Below, piece after piece: positions 53,558-62,473 of a stretch of DNA of 64,000 nucleotides. A program made the translations under genes and the position numbers. The stretch comes from GCA-2705995 sp965661625 (GTDB lineage Bacteria; Bacteroidota; Bacteroidia; Flavobacteriales_G; Salibacteraceae): assembly GCA_965661625.1 (NCBI GenBank), contig CBFIEM010000007.1:62001-126000 (forward strand). The letters run 5' to 3'. Each line of letters opens with the position of its first letter. Within the stretch, counting starts at the first letter, position 1. The notes under the pieces are model-generated. The model was not told where the DNA came from, did not search any database, and saw only the letters and a list, made by a program, of their open reading frames with translations.

Positions 53558-54902
53558 TTCACTGATTGAAAAGTACAATGTAGCAGGACCGCGGTACACC
53601 AGCTACCCAACAGTTCCGCATTGGAAACAAGAGCCAATGCCAACCGATGATTATATCATACGGGTTCAGCGTGCTTTTGCAGAAACAAATGAGAAGCGTG
53701 GAATAAGCTTATACATTCACCTTCCTTTTTGTACACACCTTTGCCATTATTGTGGCTGTAATGTGCGTCATACAAATCGTTATGATGCAGCTATGCCATA
53801 TTTAATGCGGGTGCTAAAAGAATGGAAAATGTACCTGAATTTATTTGGTGATCGGCCACGTATACAGGAAGTTCACATTGGAGGTGGAACTCCTACTTTC
53901 TATTCGGCCGAGGATTTGGGGTTTCTAATGCAGCTTATTTTGAGTGATGCCGAGCTAATGCCCGGCGCGGAACTCAGCTTTGAGGCCCATCCAGAAAATA
54001 CTACACGTGCTCATTTAAAAGTACTTCATAAACTAGGTTTTCGCAGAATAAGTTTTGGGATTCAAGACTTTGACTTAGTTGTTCAAGAAAAGATAAACCG
54101 CATTCAGTCGCCAGAGCTTGTAGCTGAGGTTGTTGCTATGACACGTGAAGTCGGTTTTGAATCAATCAATTTTGATCTGATCTACGGATTACCGCTTCAA
54201 ACGGAAGCGAGTATTCGTCAAACACTCACTATTGTGAACCAGCTACGTCCAGATCGCATCGCCTATTACAGTTATGCACATGTACCTTGGAAAAAAGGCA
54301 TCCAGCGCAAGTTCGACGAGTCAGATTTACCAAGTGGCGCAGCTAAACTTGCACTTTATGAATTGGGCAAACGGCTATTCGCAGAATCGGGCTATACCGA
54401 CATTGGGATGGATCATTTTGCCTTGCCCACAGATTCGCTATTCAAAGCAAGCGAGGAAGGAACTTTGCACCGAAACTTTATGGGATACACAACTAATCAA
54501 ACCCAATTGATGATTGGCTTAGGCGCTAGTTCAATTAGCGACAGTTGGGATGCATTTGCTCAAAATCACAAGTCAATTCGCAGTTATGAGAAAGCAATTG
54601 ATAATGGTGAACTGCCTATCGTTAGGGGACATTTGTTATCGCCATTTGACATGCTCATTCGCAAACATATTTTAGCGCTGATGTGCCAATTTGAAACATC
54701 ATGGAAAGCTGGGAATCAATATATGGAACTGTGTTTGTCAAAATTGACGGAAATGGAAGCGGATAAATTAATTGAGCGGTATGAGCATGGTTTGCGAATC
54801 ACCGAAAAAGGGAAGCCGTTTGTGCGTAACGTATGTATGGGATTTGATCCTCACTTGGTTGCTAACACTCACAAATCTCGTATCTTTAGTTCAACTGTTT
54901 AA
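53550..54902 (+). CDS. hemN: Oxygen-independent coproporphyrinogen III oxidase
   Basis: The 450-aa radical-SAM enzyme converts coproporphyrinogen III to protoporphyrinogen IX without oxygen in haem synthesis. The cluster cysteines are Cys61, Cys65 and Cys68 (FCTHLCHYCGCN), with the HemN-specific Cys70 following. VAGPRYTSYPTVPHW at the start and IGGGTPTFYSAEDL are family marks, and FDLIYGLPLQT is conserved. The longer frame from 53523 lacks any support; ATG 53550 is the obvious start. It overlaps the decarboxylase gene. Confidence 0.95.
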   Translation: MNNSLIEKYNVAGPRYTSYPTVPHWKQEPMPTDDYIIRVQRAFAETNEKRGISLYIHLPFCTHLCHYCGCNVRHTNRYDAAMPYLMRVLKEWKMYLNLFGDRPRIQEVHIGGGTPTFYSAEDLGFLMQLILSDAELMPGAELSFEAHPENTTRAHLKVLHKLGFRRISFGIQDFDLVVQEKINRIQSPELVAEVVAMTREVGFESINFDLIYGLPLQTEASIRQTLTIVNQLRPDRIAYYSYAHVPWKKGIQRKFDESDLPSGAAKLALYELGKRLFAESGYTDIGMDHFALPTDSLFKASEEGTLHRNFMGYTTNQTQLMIGLGASSISDSWDAFAQNHKSIRSYEKAIDNGELPIVRGHLLSPFDMLIRKHILALMCQFETSWKAGNQYMELCLSKLTEMEADKLIERYEHGLRITEKGKPFVRNVCMGFDPHLVANTHKSRIFSSTV

Positions 54903-54911
54903 CTCAGCATT

Positions 54912-55778
54912 ATGAATCATATCTTATACCTAACTGACTTTTCGGAAAGTGCAGAAAATGCATTTCCAATTGCATTGGATTTTGCATCAAAAACTGGTGC
55001 TGAACTTCATGTTTTACATGCACTTGATACTGCACGGCAATACATTAACCTCAGCATGGCATCGACCGGAGATCTTGGAATGCCAGGCGTGGAGCCCGAC
55101 ATTATCATGGAGTCTATAAATGTGCATCAAAAGGACGCCGAAGAATCGTTAAGTGAATTAGTAGATCGGGGTGCAAAAAGGGGAGTGAGTGTTTCCACCA
55201 TTATTGGTGAAGGGAGTATGCTCGAAGACATGGAGGCATTTTGCGACGTAAATCAGCCCGACTTGATTATTCTGGGAACACATGGAGCTGGAGGGTTTAA
55301 AGAAGCTTTCATTGGTTCAAACGCTCAAAAATTGGTGCGTAATTCTACTGTTCCAGTATTGACTGTGTCTGAAAAGATAAAATCGTGGAAATCGGGTTGT
55401 GTAGTTTATGCTTCTGATTTTGCAGAAGAGAATTTGAATGCAACCTTGCCTCAGCTTAAACTGTTGGCAGATGCGTTTGGATCAGAAGTGCACTTGCTCT
55501 ATGTGAATACACCGGCGTATTTTGAAGAAACAGAAGAAACGCTGAGCCGAATTTCTCAAGTTCAGAAAAAGTACGGACTGGAAAAGGCAACCGTTTACAT
55601 TCAAAATGACTTTACAGTTGAGGACGGTGTGCTTACGTATGCACGTAAGGTAGGAGCAACGAGTGTTGCTATTACAACTCATGGCTTTAAAGGGTTGCGT
55701 AAATTTTTTAGTGATAATGTAACAGAGACAATCGTAAATCACGCAGACTTACCGGTCTTATGTTTGCCGCAGAAATAA
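54912..55778 (+). CDS. Universal stress protein, tandem Usp domains
   Basis: The 288-aa protein has two Usp domains. The first starts ILYLTDFSESAENAFPIALDFA, with an ATP-type motif near GTHGAGGFKEAFIGSNAQKLV. The second starts CVVYASDFAEENLNATLPQLK and ends in THGFKGLRKFFSDNVTETI. Such proteins bind ATP or other ligands and are induced by starvation or low oxygen. It is 9 bases downstream of hemN, so it is in the same operon, which hints at a low-oxygen or stress link (inference). Confidence 0.92.
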   Translation: MNHILYLTDFSESAENAFPIALDFASKTGAELHVLHALDTARQYINLSMASTGDLGMPGVEPDIIMESINVHQKDAEESLSELVDRGAKRGVSVSTIIGEGSMLEDMEAFCDVNQPDLIILGTHGAGGFKEAFIGSNAQKLVRNSTVPVLTVSEKIKSWKSGCVVYASDFAEENLNATLPQLKLLADAFGSEVHLLYVNTPAYFEETEETLSRISQVQKKYGLEKATVYIQNDFTVEDGVLTYARKVGATSVAITTHGFKGLRKFFSDNVTETIVNHADLPVLCLPQK

Positions 55779-55798
55779 TCAATCACATTTGTAAGACA

Positions 55799-55831
55799 CA
55801 AAAAAGCCGCTGAATATTCAGCGGCTTTTTT
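55799..55831. terminator. Palindromic terminator after the universal stress gene
   Basis: The sequence 55801-55830 is a perfect palindrome, AAAAAGCCGCTGAATA and its complement, with A- and T-runs at the ends. It can terminate both the usp gene and the facing lepB gene. Confidence 0.92.
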
Positions 55832-55900
55832 GTTTATGGCTTATTGTTTTGCGGATGGCTAATCATTTGCCCGAGGAATTCAGGGCAGCTCGTTTCATAA

Positions 55901-57592
55901 TCAATCAATGAAACTGAATAACCTATCCCAACGAATCTTCCCATCAAATAATCCCAATTCTGGATCAAGGGAAAGCCAAACGAGAACCGCCTTACCCACA
56001 ACATGATTTTCAGGAACAAATCCCCAGAATCGCGAATCAGCAGAGTTGTGGCGGTTATCTCCCATTAGCCAGTAATAATTCATTGCGAACGTATAGCTTG
56101 TGGCAGGTTGGTCATTGATGTAAATCGTTCCGTCACGGACATAAAGTTCGTTGCCCTCATAAACGCTAATAACGCGTTCATACAGCGGCAAGTTGTCGGG
56201 TGTAAGCTCAACCGTAGTGCCGGCTTTCGGTATTGTTAGGGGACCAAAAAAATCTTCCGTCCAGTTGTAATCAGGGTCATTTGGAAAGATGTTATAATCC
56301 GGGTTATACTCTTTACGTGATTGGAAGAAATCAGCTGCTATGCGAGCATCCTTACCATATTGTTGCTGAAACCCTTTTAAAGTCATAGCATCAAATTTAT
56401 CGGGGTAGTTCAAGTTCAGTGAAACAGATGAAATGTTCTCTTCACGCTCAAGCGCTTTGGCATTCTCAGCAGTTAGTGGAAAGAGGTACTTGTTTTCTTT
56501 AAGCTGACTAACCACCGGATTTTGGTCTTCATAATCTATGAGGTACTTGGATTTCAGATCGTCTCGTACCTTGTTTGACCGGAAAGGGATTGGATTTGCT
56601 GTTTCCACCAAATACTTGTATTGCATCATGGTTGGCTTTTCAGCAAGTTCTCCATTGATGTAAAGCATTCCGGCCTTGATTTCAAGCACGTCTCCAGGAA
56701 CCGCCACACAGCGTTTGATGTAGTTTTCACGTTTATCAACTGGCCTTACCGTAATTGCACGTTCTTTCAATAAGGCGTCGTGAGCTAATTTACGGTAATG
56801 CGCTTCCGATGCAATTTCATTTTGCTGAGCGAAGTCTTGAATTTTATATCCGATTGCACGCGAGCGAACCATAGCTTCAAATGACATGTTTGATTGGAGC
56901 TCCACATCAACCGTATCTCCTTCTGGATAATTGAATACCACCACGTCATTGCGTTCAACATCCGAAAATCCGGGAAGACGAAAGTAGGGGAGTTCAATCC
57001 AATCCAAGTATGATTGGGTATTAATAACTGGAAAGGAGTGGTGGGTAAATGGAAAAGACAATGGAGTTTGTGGAACCTTTGCCCCGTAATGCATCTTACT
57101 TACAAATAAAAAGTCGCCCTTCAGTAGCGTCTTTTCCATCGATGAAGTAGGAATGGTAAAGGCCTCAAAAAAGTAGGCGCGAATAATACTGGCGGCTACA
57201 ATTGCAAAAAGAATGGCGTCTCTCCATTCTTGAGCTGTGTTTTTTGGATTTTTCTTGCGGTCAACAGGACCTACGTATGTTAACTTTTCGTCAAGCGCCA
57301 ACTTAGGAAGGTAGTAGAACGGTAAAAATCCGGCCAGTAGCATATCATTGGTTGTTCGTTTTCCATGAACAGTTGCCGTATTGGCCGACATGATTCCTAG
57401 CATGATGATGTTAACACCAGGAAACATAAGCAAGAAGATCCACCACCATGGTTTCTGGATAAGCTTCAGCCATTCTAAAACTCCGTAAACGGGAATGAGG
57501 GCTTTCCATCCAGGTATACCATTCTTCTCAAAAATTTTGTAAAAGCTAAAAAAATAGGATAGCGCAATGAGCGCATAAATGACGTAATTCAT
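55901..57592 (-). CDS. lepB: Signal peptidase I, large form
   Basis: The 563-aa enzyme removes signal peptides in the membrane. An N-terminal module of about 110 residues has two or three membrane segments (DUF5684-like: YYLPKLALDEKLTYVGP ends it). The catalytic Ser151 is in IPTSSMEKTLLKGD, and the general-base Lys293 is in YIKRCVAVPGD; GDNRHNSADSRFWGFVPE closes the active-site fold. It is about twice the length of typical bacterial LepB because of inserts between the conserved boxes; this long form is common in Bacteroidota. It follows dapB. Confidence 0.93.
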   Translation of the reverse strand: MNYVIYALIALSYFFSFYKIFEKNGIPGWKALIPVYGVLEWLKLIQKPWWWIFLLMFPGVNIIMLGIMSANTATVHGKRTTNDMLLAGFLPFYYLPKLALDEKLTYVGPVDRKKNPKNTAQEWRDAILFAIVAASIIRAYFFEAFTIPTSSMEKTLLKGDFLFVSKMHYGAKVPQTPLSFPFTHHSFPVINTQSYLDWIELPYFRLPGFSDVERNDVVVFNYPEGDTVDVELQSNMSFEAMVRSRAIGYKIQDFAQQNEIASEAHYRKLAHDALLKERAITVRPVDKRENYIKRCVAVPGDVLEIKAGMLYINGELAEKPTMMQYKYLVETANPIPFRSNKVRDDLKSKYLIDYEDQNPVVSQLKENKYLFPLTAENAKALEREENISSVSLNLNYPDKFDAMTLKGFQQQYGKDARIAADFFQSRKEYNPDYNIFPNDPDYNWTEDFFGPLTIPKAGTTVELTPDNLPLYERVISVYEGNELYVRDGTIYINDQPATSYTFAMNYYWLMGDNRHNSADSRFWGFVPENHVVGKAVLVWLSLDPELGLFDGKIRWDRLFSFID

Positions 57593-57670
57593 AAGTCGAA
57601 ATTGTGTCGTGAAATTAAATGAAAAGGTCGAGTGTGCTTCACAAACAATGTTAAATGGTGTGAATGGTAT

Positions 57671-58381
57671 TTAAATGGCTAATAAATCCTTCATAGTATA
57701 TATTCCGCGCTTACCAACCAACCAAGCTGCAGCTTGGATAGCGCCAAGTGCGAATCCCTCGCGCCCTTTTGCTTCGTGAGTGAGCTCAATACAATCTGCG
57801 TCACTTTCGAATTTAAGGATATGCGTTCCTGGAACTTCGGGTATGCGCTCATGTGTTATGTTTAAGTCTCGTTTTCCCGATGCAGTTTGATGTTTCCATA
57901 GGTCGTAAGCATCCATTGAATGGAGCACCACTTCTGCAGTAGTGATTGCAGTTCCGCTTGGTGCGTCTAATTTTTCAGTGTGATGAACTTCATGAATACT
58001 TGGACGGTATTCTGGATGCTTGTTCATTAACCTTCCCAATTTAGCGGTCATTTCCCAATAGAGGTTCACACCAATGCTAAAATTGGTAGCGTAAAACATG
58101 CTGCCTTCAGCATCATTACACGCCTTGCTCACAGCATCGAAATGCTCATACCATGCTGTAGTTCCAACAACAATAGGAACCTGTGCGTCAAAGCATGCGT
58201 TGATGTTACTTATTACACTGTTCGGAACAGAGAACTCGATTGCGACATCTGCTTGTTTCAATGTTTCCTGATTTACAGGGTTAGCTTCATCGAAACGAGC
58301 AACTATTTCGTGACCCATTGATTCTGCCAATGGTTCGATGGTTTTACCCATTCTTCCATATCCAATTAATGCAATTTTCAT
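57671..58381 (-). CDS. dapB: 4-hydroxy-tetrahydrodipicolinate reductase
   Basis: The 236-aa enzyme acts in lysine and diaminopimelate synthesis. The NAD(P)H site GYGRMGKTIEP is at the start, and the catalytic/substrate box EVHHTEKLDAPSGTA lies near residue 140. It is slightly shorter than E. coli DapB, as usual in this phylum. The ATG overlaps the stop of the DUF5683 gene (ATGA, 58378-58381). Confidence 0.96.
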   Translation of the reverse strand: MKIALIGYGRMGKTIEPLAESMGHEIVARFDEANPVNQETLKQADVAIEFSVPNSVISNINACFDAQVPIVVGTTAWYEHFDAVSKACNDAEGSMFYATNFSIGVNLYWEMTAKLGRLMNKHPEYRPSIHEVHHTEKLDAPSGTAITTAEVVLHSMDAYDLWKHQTASGKRDLNITHERIPEVPGTHILKFESDADCIELTHEAKGREGFALGAIQAAAWLVGKRGIYTMKDLLAI

Positions 58382-58968
58382 GGCCGTTGCTTTTTACCAA
58401 GGGTTAAAGTGAGCTTTACTCCAGAAAAACTCGTTCGTGTAATGGGGTTCATACGGACATCCGGCTGCCAATGTAGTGAGAGGTTGTCGCTTACGTCAAA
58501 GTGAAATAAATGGGCATCAACACTTGCGTCAACGATATTCAAGACGTAAGTCAAGCCACCGAGAATAATGTTCAACTCCATCCATTGCCTATGCTGGTTG
58601 CGCAAGTCGCGCAGTCCCGTATTGCTAATGAGCCCTTCATATTCATTAATGGTTGTGGAATCGTTATCGATCGCATTGCGGTAATTATCGCGATATTCTA
58701 CGTAAAGGTCACGATTCTCTAGTGCGAAGTAGGTGCATGTGGCAAATGCAGCGTAAATAATTGGAACCTTCCAAGCTTTTTTGTTGTAAACCTGGCCAGC
58801 TCCCGGAAGAACAGCACTTAAAATCGCAGCTTTTCGCGGACTGTGATTCATGAGATTTTCAGGTTGAACTACAGCTGCCGAATCACCTGATGATACACGC
58901 TGCTGCAGTTGAGCGTATGAATTCCAGGTCAAGGAGCAGAATACGAGAATGAGTAGCCAATACTTCAA
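58378..58968 (-). CDS. DUF5683 family exported membrane-linked protein
   Basis: The product contains the DUF5683 core: AILSAVLPGAGQVYNKKAWKVP, a hydrophobic stretch (IYAAFATCTYFAL) and the RDNYRNAID segment. I chose TTG 58968 because MKYWLLILVFCSLTWNSYAQ is then a normal signal peptide. The longer frame from 59016, also TTG, puts 16 residues ahead of it and overlaps parB. The family recurs between parB and dapB in Bacteroidota. Its function is unknown. Confidence 0.75.
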   Translation of the reverse strand: MKYWLLILVFCSLTWNSYAQLQQRVSSGDSAAVVQPENLMNHSPRKAAILSAVLPGAGQVYNKKAWKVPIIYAAFATCTYFALENRDLYVEYRDNYRNAIDNDSTTINEYEGLISNTGLRDLRNQHRQWMELNIILGGLTYVLNIVDASVDAHLFHFDVSDNLSLHWQPDVRMNPITRTSFSGVKLTLTLGKKQRP

Positions 58969-58996
58969 ATCGAAAGATTTGTGGCAAAAATACCAC

Positions 58997-59890
58997 TTAC
59001 GGATTAAGGAGGTCAAGTAGTTTCGTTAAATCCGCGTCGTTGTCAAATGGAATTGCAAGTTTTCCTTTGCCATCGTCTGTAATGCGAATGCTCACCTTGC
59101 GATTTAAAATGCGCTCCAAGTCAATTTGATGTTTCTGTTGTTCAAACGAGAGTTCCGCATTTTTAGAACCCTTTGCAACAGGTGATTTAGTAGCTGTTTT
59201 TGATGCTTTCGCTAGTTGCTCTGCCTGTCTTACAGAAAGTCCTTTTGAACCAATCAGGTTGAAAATTTCCAACTGACGTCCTTCTTCCTTTACGTTTATC
59301 AATGCGCGAGCATGGCCCATTGAAATTGACTTGTTTCGGATTCCTTTTTGAATTTCTACAGGAAGCTTTAGGAGTCGCAAGTAATTGGTAACGGTTACGC
59401 GTTTTTTCGCTACGCGATCTGCAAGCGCTTCTTGTGTCAGCTCAATTTCATCAATTAGTCGCTGGTAGCTCAAAGCTACTTCGATAGCATCCAAGTCTTG
59501 ACGTTGAATGTTCTCAACCAATGCCATTTCTAACATCGTTTGATCATTTGCCACGCGAATGTATGCCGGTATATGTTCTAAGCCAGCCTTTTGTGAAGCC
59601 CGATAGCGACGCTCTCCAGAGATTAACTCGAATTTTTTTGATCCGGTTTTACGAACCGTAATAGGTTGGATGACGCCATGAACGCGAATAGATTGGGCCA
59701 GTTCTTCTAACGCTTCTTCATCGAAATGGGTGCGGGGCTGATAAGGGTTGGTAGCAATCAAATCAATTGGAATCTCGGCAGTTGCACCAAGTACCGCTGG
59801 GTCTTTTCTAACCTCTTCTTGAGATTCATCCTCTGTTGCAGACAAGAGGGCACTGAGCCCTTTTCCCAAAGCACGTTTTTTATTCGCCAT
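58997..59890 (-). CDS. parB: Chromosome partitioning protein ParB
   Basis: The 297-aa protein has the ParB core: IATNPYQPRTHFDEEALEELAQSI, PITVRKTG, ISGERRYRASQKAGL (CTPase motif) and the helix-turn-helix region LTQEALADRVAKKRVTVTNYLRLL. It binds parS sites and moves the origin with ParA. No full parS palindrome was found in the window. Its ATG lies inside the last codons of parA (11-bp overlap). Confidence 0.96.
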   Translation of the reverse strand: MANKKRALGKGLSALLSATEDESQEEVRKDPAVLGATAEIPIDLIATNPYQPRTHFDEEALEELAQSIRVHGVIQPITVRKTGSKKFELISGERRYRASQKAGLEHIPAYIRVANDQTMLEMALVENIQRQDLDAIEVALSYQRLIDEIELTQEALADRVAKKRVTVTNYLRLLKLPVEIQKGIRNKSISMGHARALINVKEEGRQLEIFNLIGSKGLSVRQAEQLAKASKTATKSPVAKGSKNAELSFEQQKHQIDLERILNRKVSIRITDDGKGKLAIPFDNDADLTKLLDLLNP

Positions 59891-60692
59891 CGATATCTAT
59901 CATTTTATCAGCTTCACTGATTTTGGTCAAATTATTTTTCTGCATGATTTCACGTGCCAAGTTTAAATAATTCACGGCCCCTTTGCTTGAAGCATCATGC
60001 ATGATAATAGTTTCACCATGAGAAGGAGCTTCCCCCAATTTAGTATTGCGGTGAATGACCGTGTCAAACACCAGTTGCTGGAAATGCATTTTTACCTCTT
60101 CAACAACTTGATTGGCCAAACGAAGGCGCTGGTCGTACATGGTAAGAAGCATTCCTTCAATTTCTAAATCGGGATTCAGACGACTTTGAACAATTTTAAT
60201 GGTATTCAATAGTTTGCCAAGTCCTTCAAGCGCAAAGTACTCACATTGAATGGGGACGATAACTGAATCAGCTGCTGTAAGCGAGTTTACTGTGATTAAT
60301 CCCAGAGAAGGTGAGCAATCCAAAATGATGAAGTCGTAATTGTCCTTGATCTTCTTCAGGACGGCCTTCATCATTTTCTCCCGATTAGGAAGGTTTATCA
60401 TCTCAATCTCCGCACCAACTAAATCGATATGTGCAGGAAGAATATCGAGGTTTGGGTTAGGTGTAGAGAGGATGATATCCTGCGGTTCAGCCTCATTAAT
60501 GATGCATTCGTAAATACTTGTTTTGATGTTTTTAGGATCGAAGCCAACTCCAGAGGTTGCGTTAGCTTGTGGGTCCGCATCCACGATTAATGTCTTCTGA
60601 TCCAGCGCGCCTAAACTCGCTGCTAAATTGATGGCTGTGGTTGTTTTACCCACGCCTCCTTTTTGATTCGCTATCGCAATAATTTTTCCCAT
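59880..60692 (-). CDS. parA: Chromosome partitioning ATPase ParA/Soj
   Basis: The 270-aa protein has the deviant Walker A KGGVGKTTTAINLA at the start, DADPQANAT, and the conserved Walker B region YDFIILDCSPSLGLIT. It is the partner of the adjacent parB. A small hairpin AATGGC-TAC-GCCATT (60718-60732) lies 26 bases upstream of the ATG. Confidence 0.97.
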   Translation of the reverse strand: MGKIIAIANQKGGVGKTTTAINLAASLGALDQKTLIVDADPQANATSGVGFDPKNIKTSIYECIINEAEPQDIILSTPNPNLDILPAHIDLVGAEIEMINLPNREKMMKAVLKKIKDNYDFIILDCSPSLGLITVNSLTAADSVIVPIQCEYFALEGLGKLLNTIKIVQSRLNPDLEIEGMLLTMYDQRLRLANQVVEEVKMHFQQLVFDTVIHRNTKLGEAPSHGETIIMHDASSKGAVNYLNLAREIMQKNNLTKISEADKMIDIDGE

Positions 60693-60887
60693 CGCTTCGA
60701 TTTCCCGCGTGCTTAAAAATGGCTACGCCATTCGAGGTTGAACAACTTGATTCGTAATACGTTTGAACGATTTACCTTTCTTTGCAAGAATAGAAGGCCT
60801 TACAAAGGAAATAAAACTACGTGTTGAAGGCAATAAAGAAGCTAAAATTCAAGCAGGAATTACTAACAAAAATCTGTTGACAGCAAG

Positions 60888-61415
60888 ATGACAACTCTAA
60901 TATGTGGTACGAATAGACCTAATAACGTAACAAGCATCGTTGTGCGGGCTTATGCTGAATTGTTGAAAAGTAAAGGTGAGCCCGCTCAGATACTTGAACT
61001 AGAACACTTGCCTCAGGACTTTATTTTTCGGAATGATGTTATTGGAGAGAAGAATCCTGTGTTTTCAGAATTGGTTGTCAAGTACATCGCTAAAGTAGAG
61101 CGTATCGTTATTATATCTCCAGAATACAATGGTGGTTTTCCAGGCGTGTTGAAATCCTTCATTGATGCGGTATGGCCAGCCGACATGAAAGGGAAGCGAG
61201 TAGCCTTAGTTGGTGTGGCATCAGGTAGAGCTGGTAATCTGCGGGGAATGGATCAACTTACTAATATCTTGCACTATCTATCCGTTCACGTATTACCATT
61301 CAAAGTTCCTATTAGCTCAATCGATAAGTATTTGAATGAAGCGCGTGAACTGACTGATGAGAACACCTTAGCGGTATTGAACAAGCAAGTAGATTTGTTC
61401 TTAAACTTCGAATAA
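60888..61415 (+). CDS. NADPH-dependent FMN reductase family protein
   Basis: The 175-aa flavodoxin-fold protein has the family marks LICGTNRPNN (phosphate-binding loop) and VIISPEYNGGFPGVLKSFIDAVWP (flavin contact), then VALVGVASGRAGN. It reduces FMN, quinones or azo-type substrates with NAD(P)H; the natural substrate is unknown. It is divergent from parA. Confidence 0.9.
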   Translation: MTTLICGTNRPNNVTSIVVRAYAELLKSKGEPAQILELEHLPQDFIFRNDVIGEKNPVFSELVVKYIAKVERIVIISPEYNGGFPGVLKSFIDAVWPADMKGKRVALVGVASGRAGNLRGMDQLTNILHYLSVHVLPFKVPISSIDKYLNEARELTDENTLAVLNKQVDLFLNFE

Positions 61416-61529
61416 GGACCGTTTAACCATTATTTTAACCATTCAACGAATTGCACTATGATATTTCCTAACACCACTGCATATTTGTGTCAGTTTAGTT
61501 AGGCAACCAACTCTTAAACAAGGGTAAAA

Positions 61530-61562
61530 AGGGCATCCAAGTAATTTGGATGCCTTTTTTTA
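61530..61562. terminator. Terminator between the flavin reductase and DUF4625 genes
   Basis: The stem GGCATCCAA / TTGGATGCC (61532-61540 with 61546-61554) is flanked by an A-run on the left and a T-run on the right. It overlaps the stop codon of the DUF4625 gene, so it serves both directions. Confidence 0.9.
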
Positions 61563-61982
61563 TGGGTGAATGTGTATATCTAAACTAATTGTATTGCCTT
61601 TGTTACCAGCTTCGTCAATCGATTCAAGTGTAAAGTGATATAGGCCGGTGTCTGCTGCGGCTGGAATAACTTTGGCGAAGTTGAAAGAAGCTTCATTGCC
61701 GCTCAATAGCATGAGGGTATCCCATTCCCATTCTTCAGCAATAAATTTATGACTGTGACCATCTCCTGCAGGATGCAACTCCATTGTCGCTTGAGCAAGG
61801 CCTTCGTTATCCGAAAGATTACCAGCTATGAAGAGGGAGTCTCCAATGTTCACCGATTCATCTTCAATAGGTAATATGAGTGCAGCTTGTGGCTTGGTGA
61901 CGTCTTCGTTATTGTCGTCGTCTTTCGAACAGCCTAGAAATAGGGTTGAAGCTGCAAAAAGCATTAAACTAAACTTCTTCAT
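61560..61982 (-). CDS. DUF4625 family lipoprotein
   Basis: The 140-aa protein has a lipoprotein signal (LMLFAASTLFLGCSKDD). One Ig-like domain with the DUF4625 pattern follows: TKPQAALILPIEDESVNIGDSLFIAGNLSDNEGLAQATMELHPAG, then DTGLYHFTLESIDEAGN. It is rich in His and Asp (GDGHSHKF) and could bind a metal. It is divergent from a Fur-family regulator and next to a TonB-dependent receptor, the usual neighbourhood of DUF4625 lipoproteins. ATG 61982 is preferred over 61991. Confidence 0.85.
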   Translation of the reverse strand: MKKFSLMLFAASTLFLGCSKDDDNNEDVTKPQAALILPIEDESVNIGDSLFIAGNLSDNEGLAQATMELHPAGDGHSHKFIAEEWEWDTLMLLSGNEASFNFAKVIPAAADTGLYHFTLESIDEAGNKGNTISLDIHIHP

Positions 61983-62047
61983 TGATTTCATTTTTTCTTT
62001 TGTTCAAAGAAATAAATAATTTCTAAATGAAACTAAGTTGCATTTAC

Positions 62048-62055
62048 TAATTTTG
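62048..62055 (+). promoter_or_regulatory. TAnnTTTG promoter -7 element directly before the Fur-family gene
   Basis: The plus strand reads TAATTTTG, ending five bases before the ATG at 62060. If it is used, transcription starts at or next to the start codon, giving a leaderless message. Confidence 0.45.
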
Positions 62056-62059
62056 CTCA

Positions 62060-62473
62060 ATGCCGCTCGAAAAACTATTGTCTGCAAAAGGAATGCGTAT
62101 CACCAGCACGAGAAAGGGTGTGCTAAATGCTTTTGAGAAATCATCCTGCGCGATGTCGCATGGAGAATTGGAATCAGTAATTGGTGAATCAGTAGACCGT
62201 GTAACCCTATACCGAACGCTAGATTTATTTGAAGCCAAAGGGATATTACACCGTGTGGTAGATAAACAAGGCGTGGTGCGTTATTCGCGTTGCAAGCACG
62301 ATTGTTCCGAGGCAGAGCACCACGATACACACTTGCACTTTCAATGTGAAGTTTGTGATCAAGTGAGTTGTTTGCCTCAAGTTCAAATTGCTCGTCCAAC
62401 TATCCCTCAACCATACCAAATTAATGATTGGTACATGATTGCTACAGGCGTATGCGCAAGTTGTTCGGAATAG
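62060..62473 (+). CDS. Fur-family metal-responsive repressor (Zur/Fur/PerR type)
   Basis: The 137-aa protein has the Fur winged-helix (KGMRITSTRKGVLNAF ... VDRVTLYRTLDLFEAKGILHRV). The dimerisation domain contains HHDTHLHFQCEVCDQVSCLP with a CxxC zinc site and a second pair at the end (CASCSE). Which metal it senses is not decided by sequence. The neighbouring TonB receptor, with a QQWGSDHGLEVD motif common in metal/haem-type receptors, and the DUF4625 lipoprotein suggest zinc or another metal. The receptor gene overlaps its end by 22 bp. Confidence 0.88.
   Translation: MPLEKLLSAKGMRITSTRKGVLNAFEKSSCAMSHGELESVIGESVDRVTLYRTLDLFEAKGILHRVVDKQGVVRYSRCKHDCSEAEHHDTHLHFQCEVCDQVSCLPQVQIARPTIPQPYQINDWYMIATGVCASCSE

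Noticed and set aside
58968..59016. The longer DUF5683 start at TTG 59016.
   Set aside because: It puts polar residues before a perfect signal peptide and overlaps parB by 20 bp.
58960..60750. A parS site near parAB.
   Set aside because: I scanned for TGTTTCACGTGAAACA-like palindromes and found only half-matches, for example near 45069 and 38580, both unconvincing.
60763..60891. A 42-codon frame with a TTG start before the flavin reductase, ending with an ATGA-type overlap.
   Set aside because: It has no ATG, no ribosome site and no recognisable product; the overlap may be chance.
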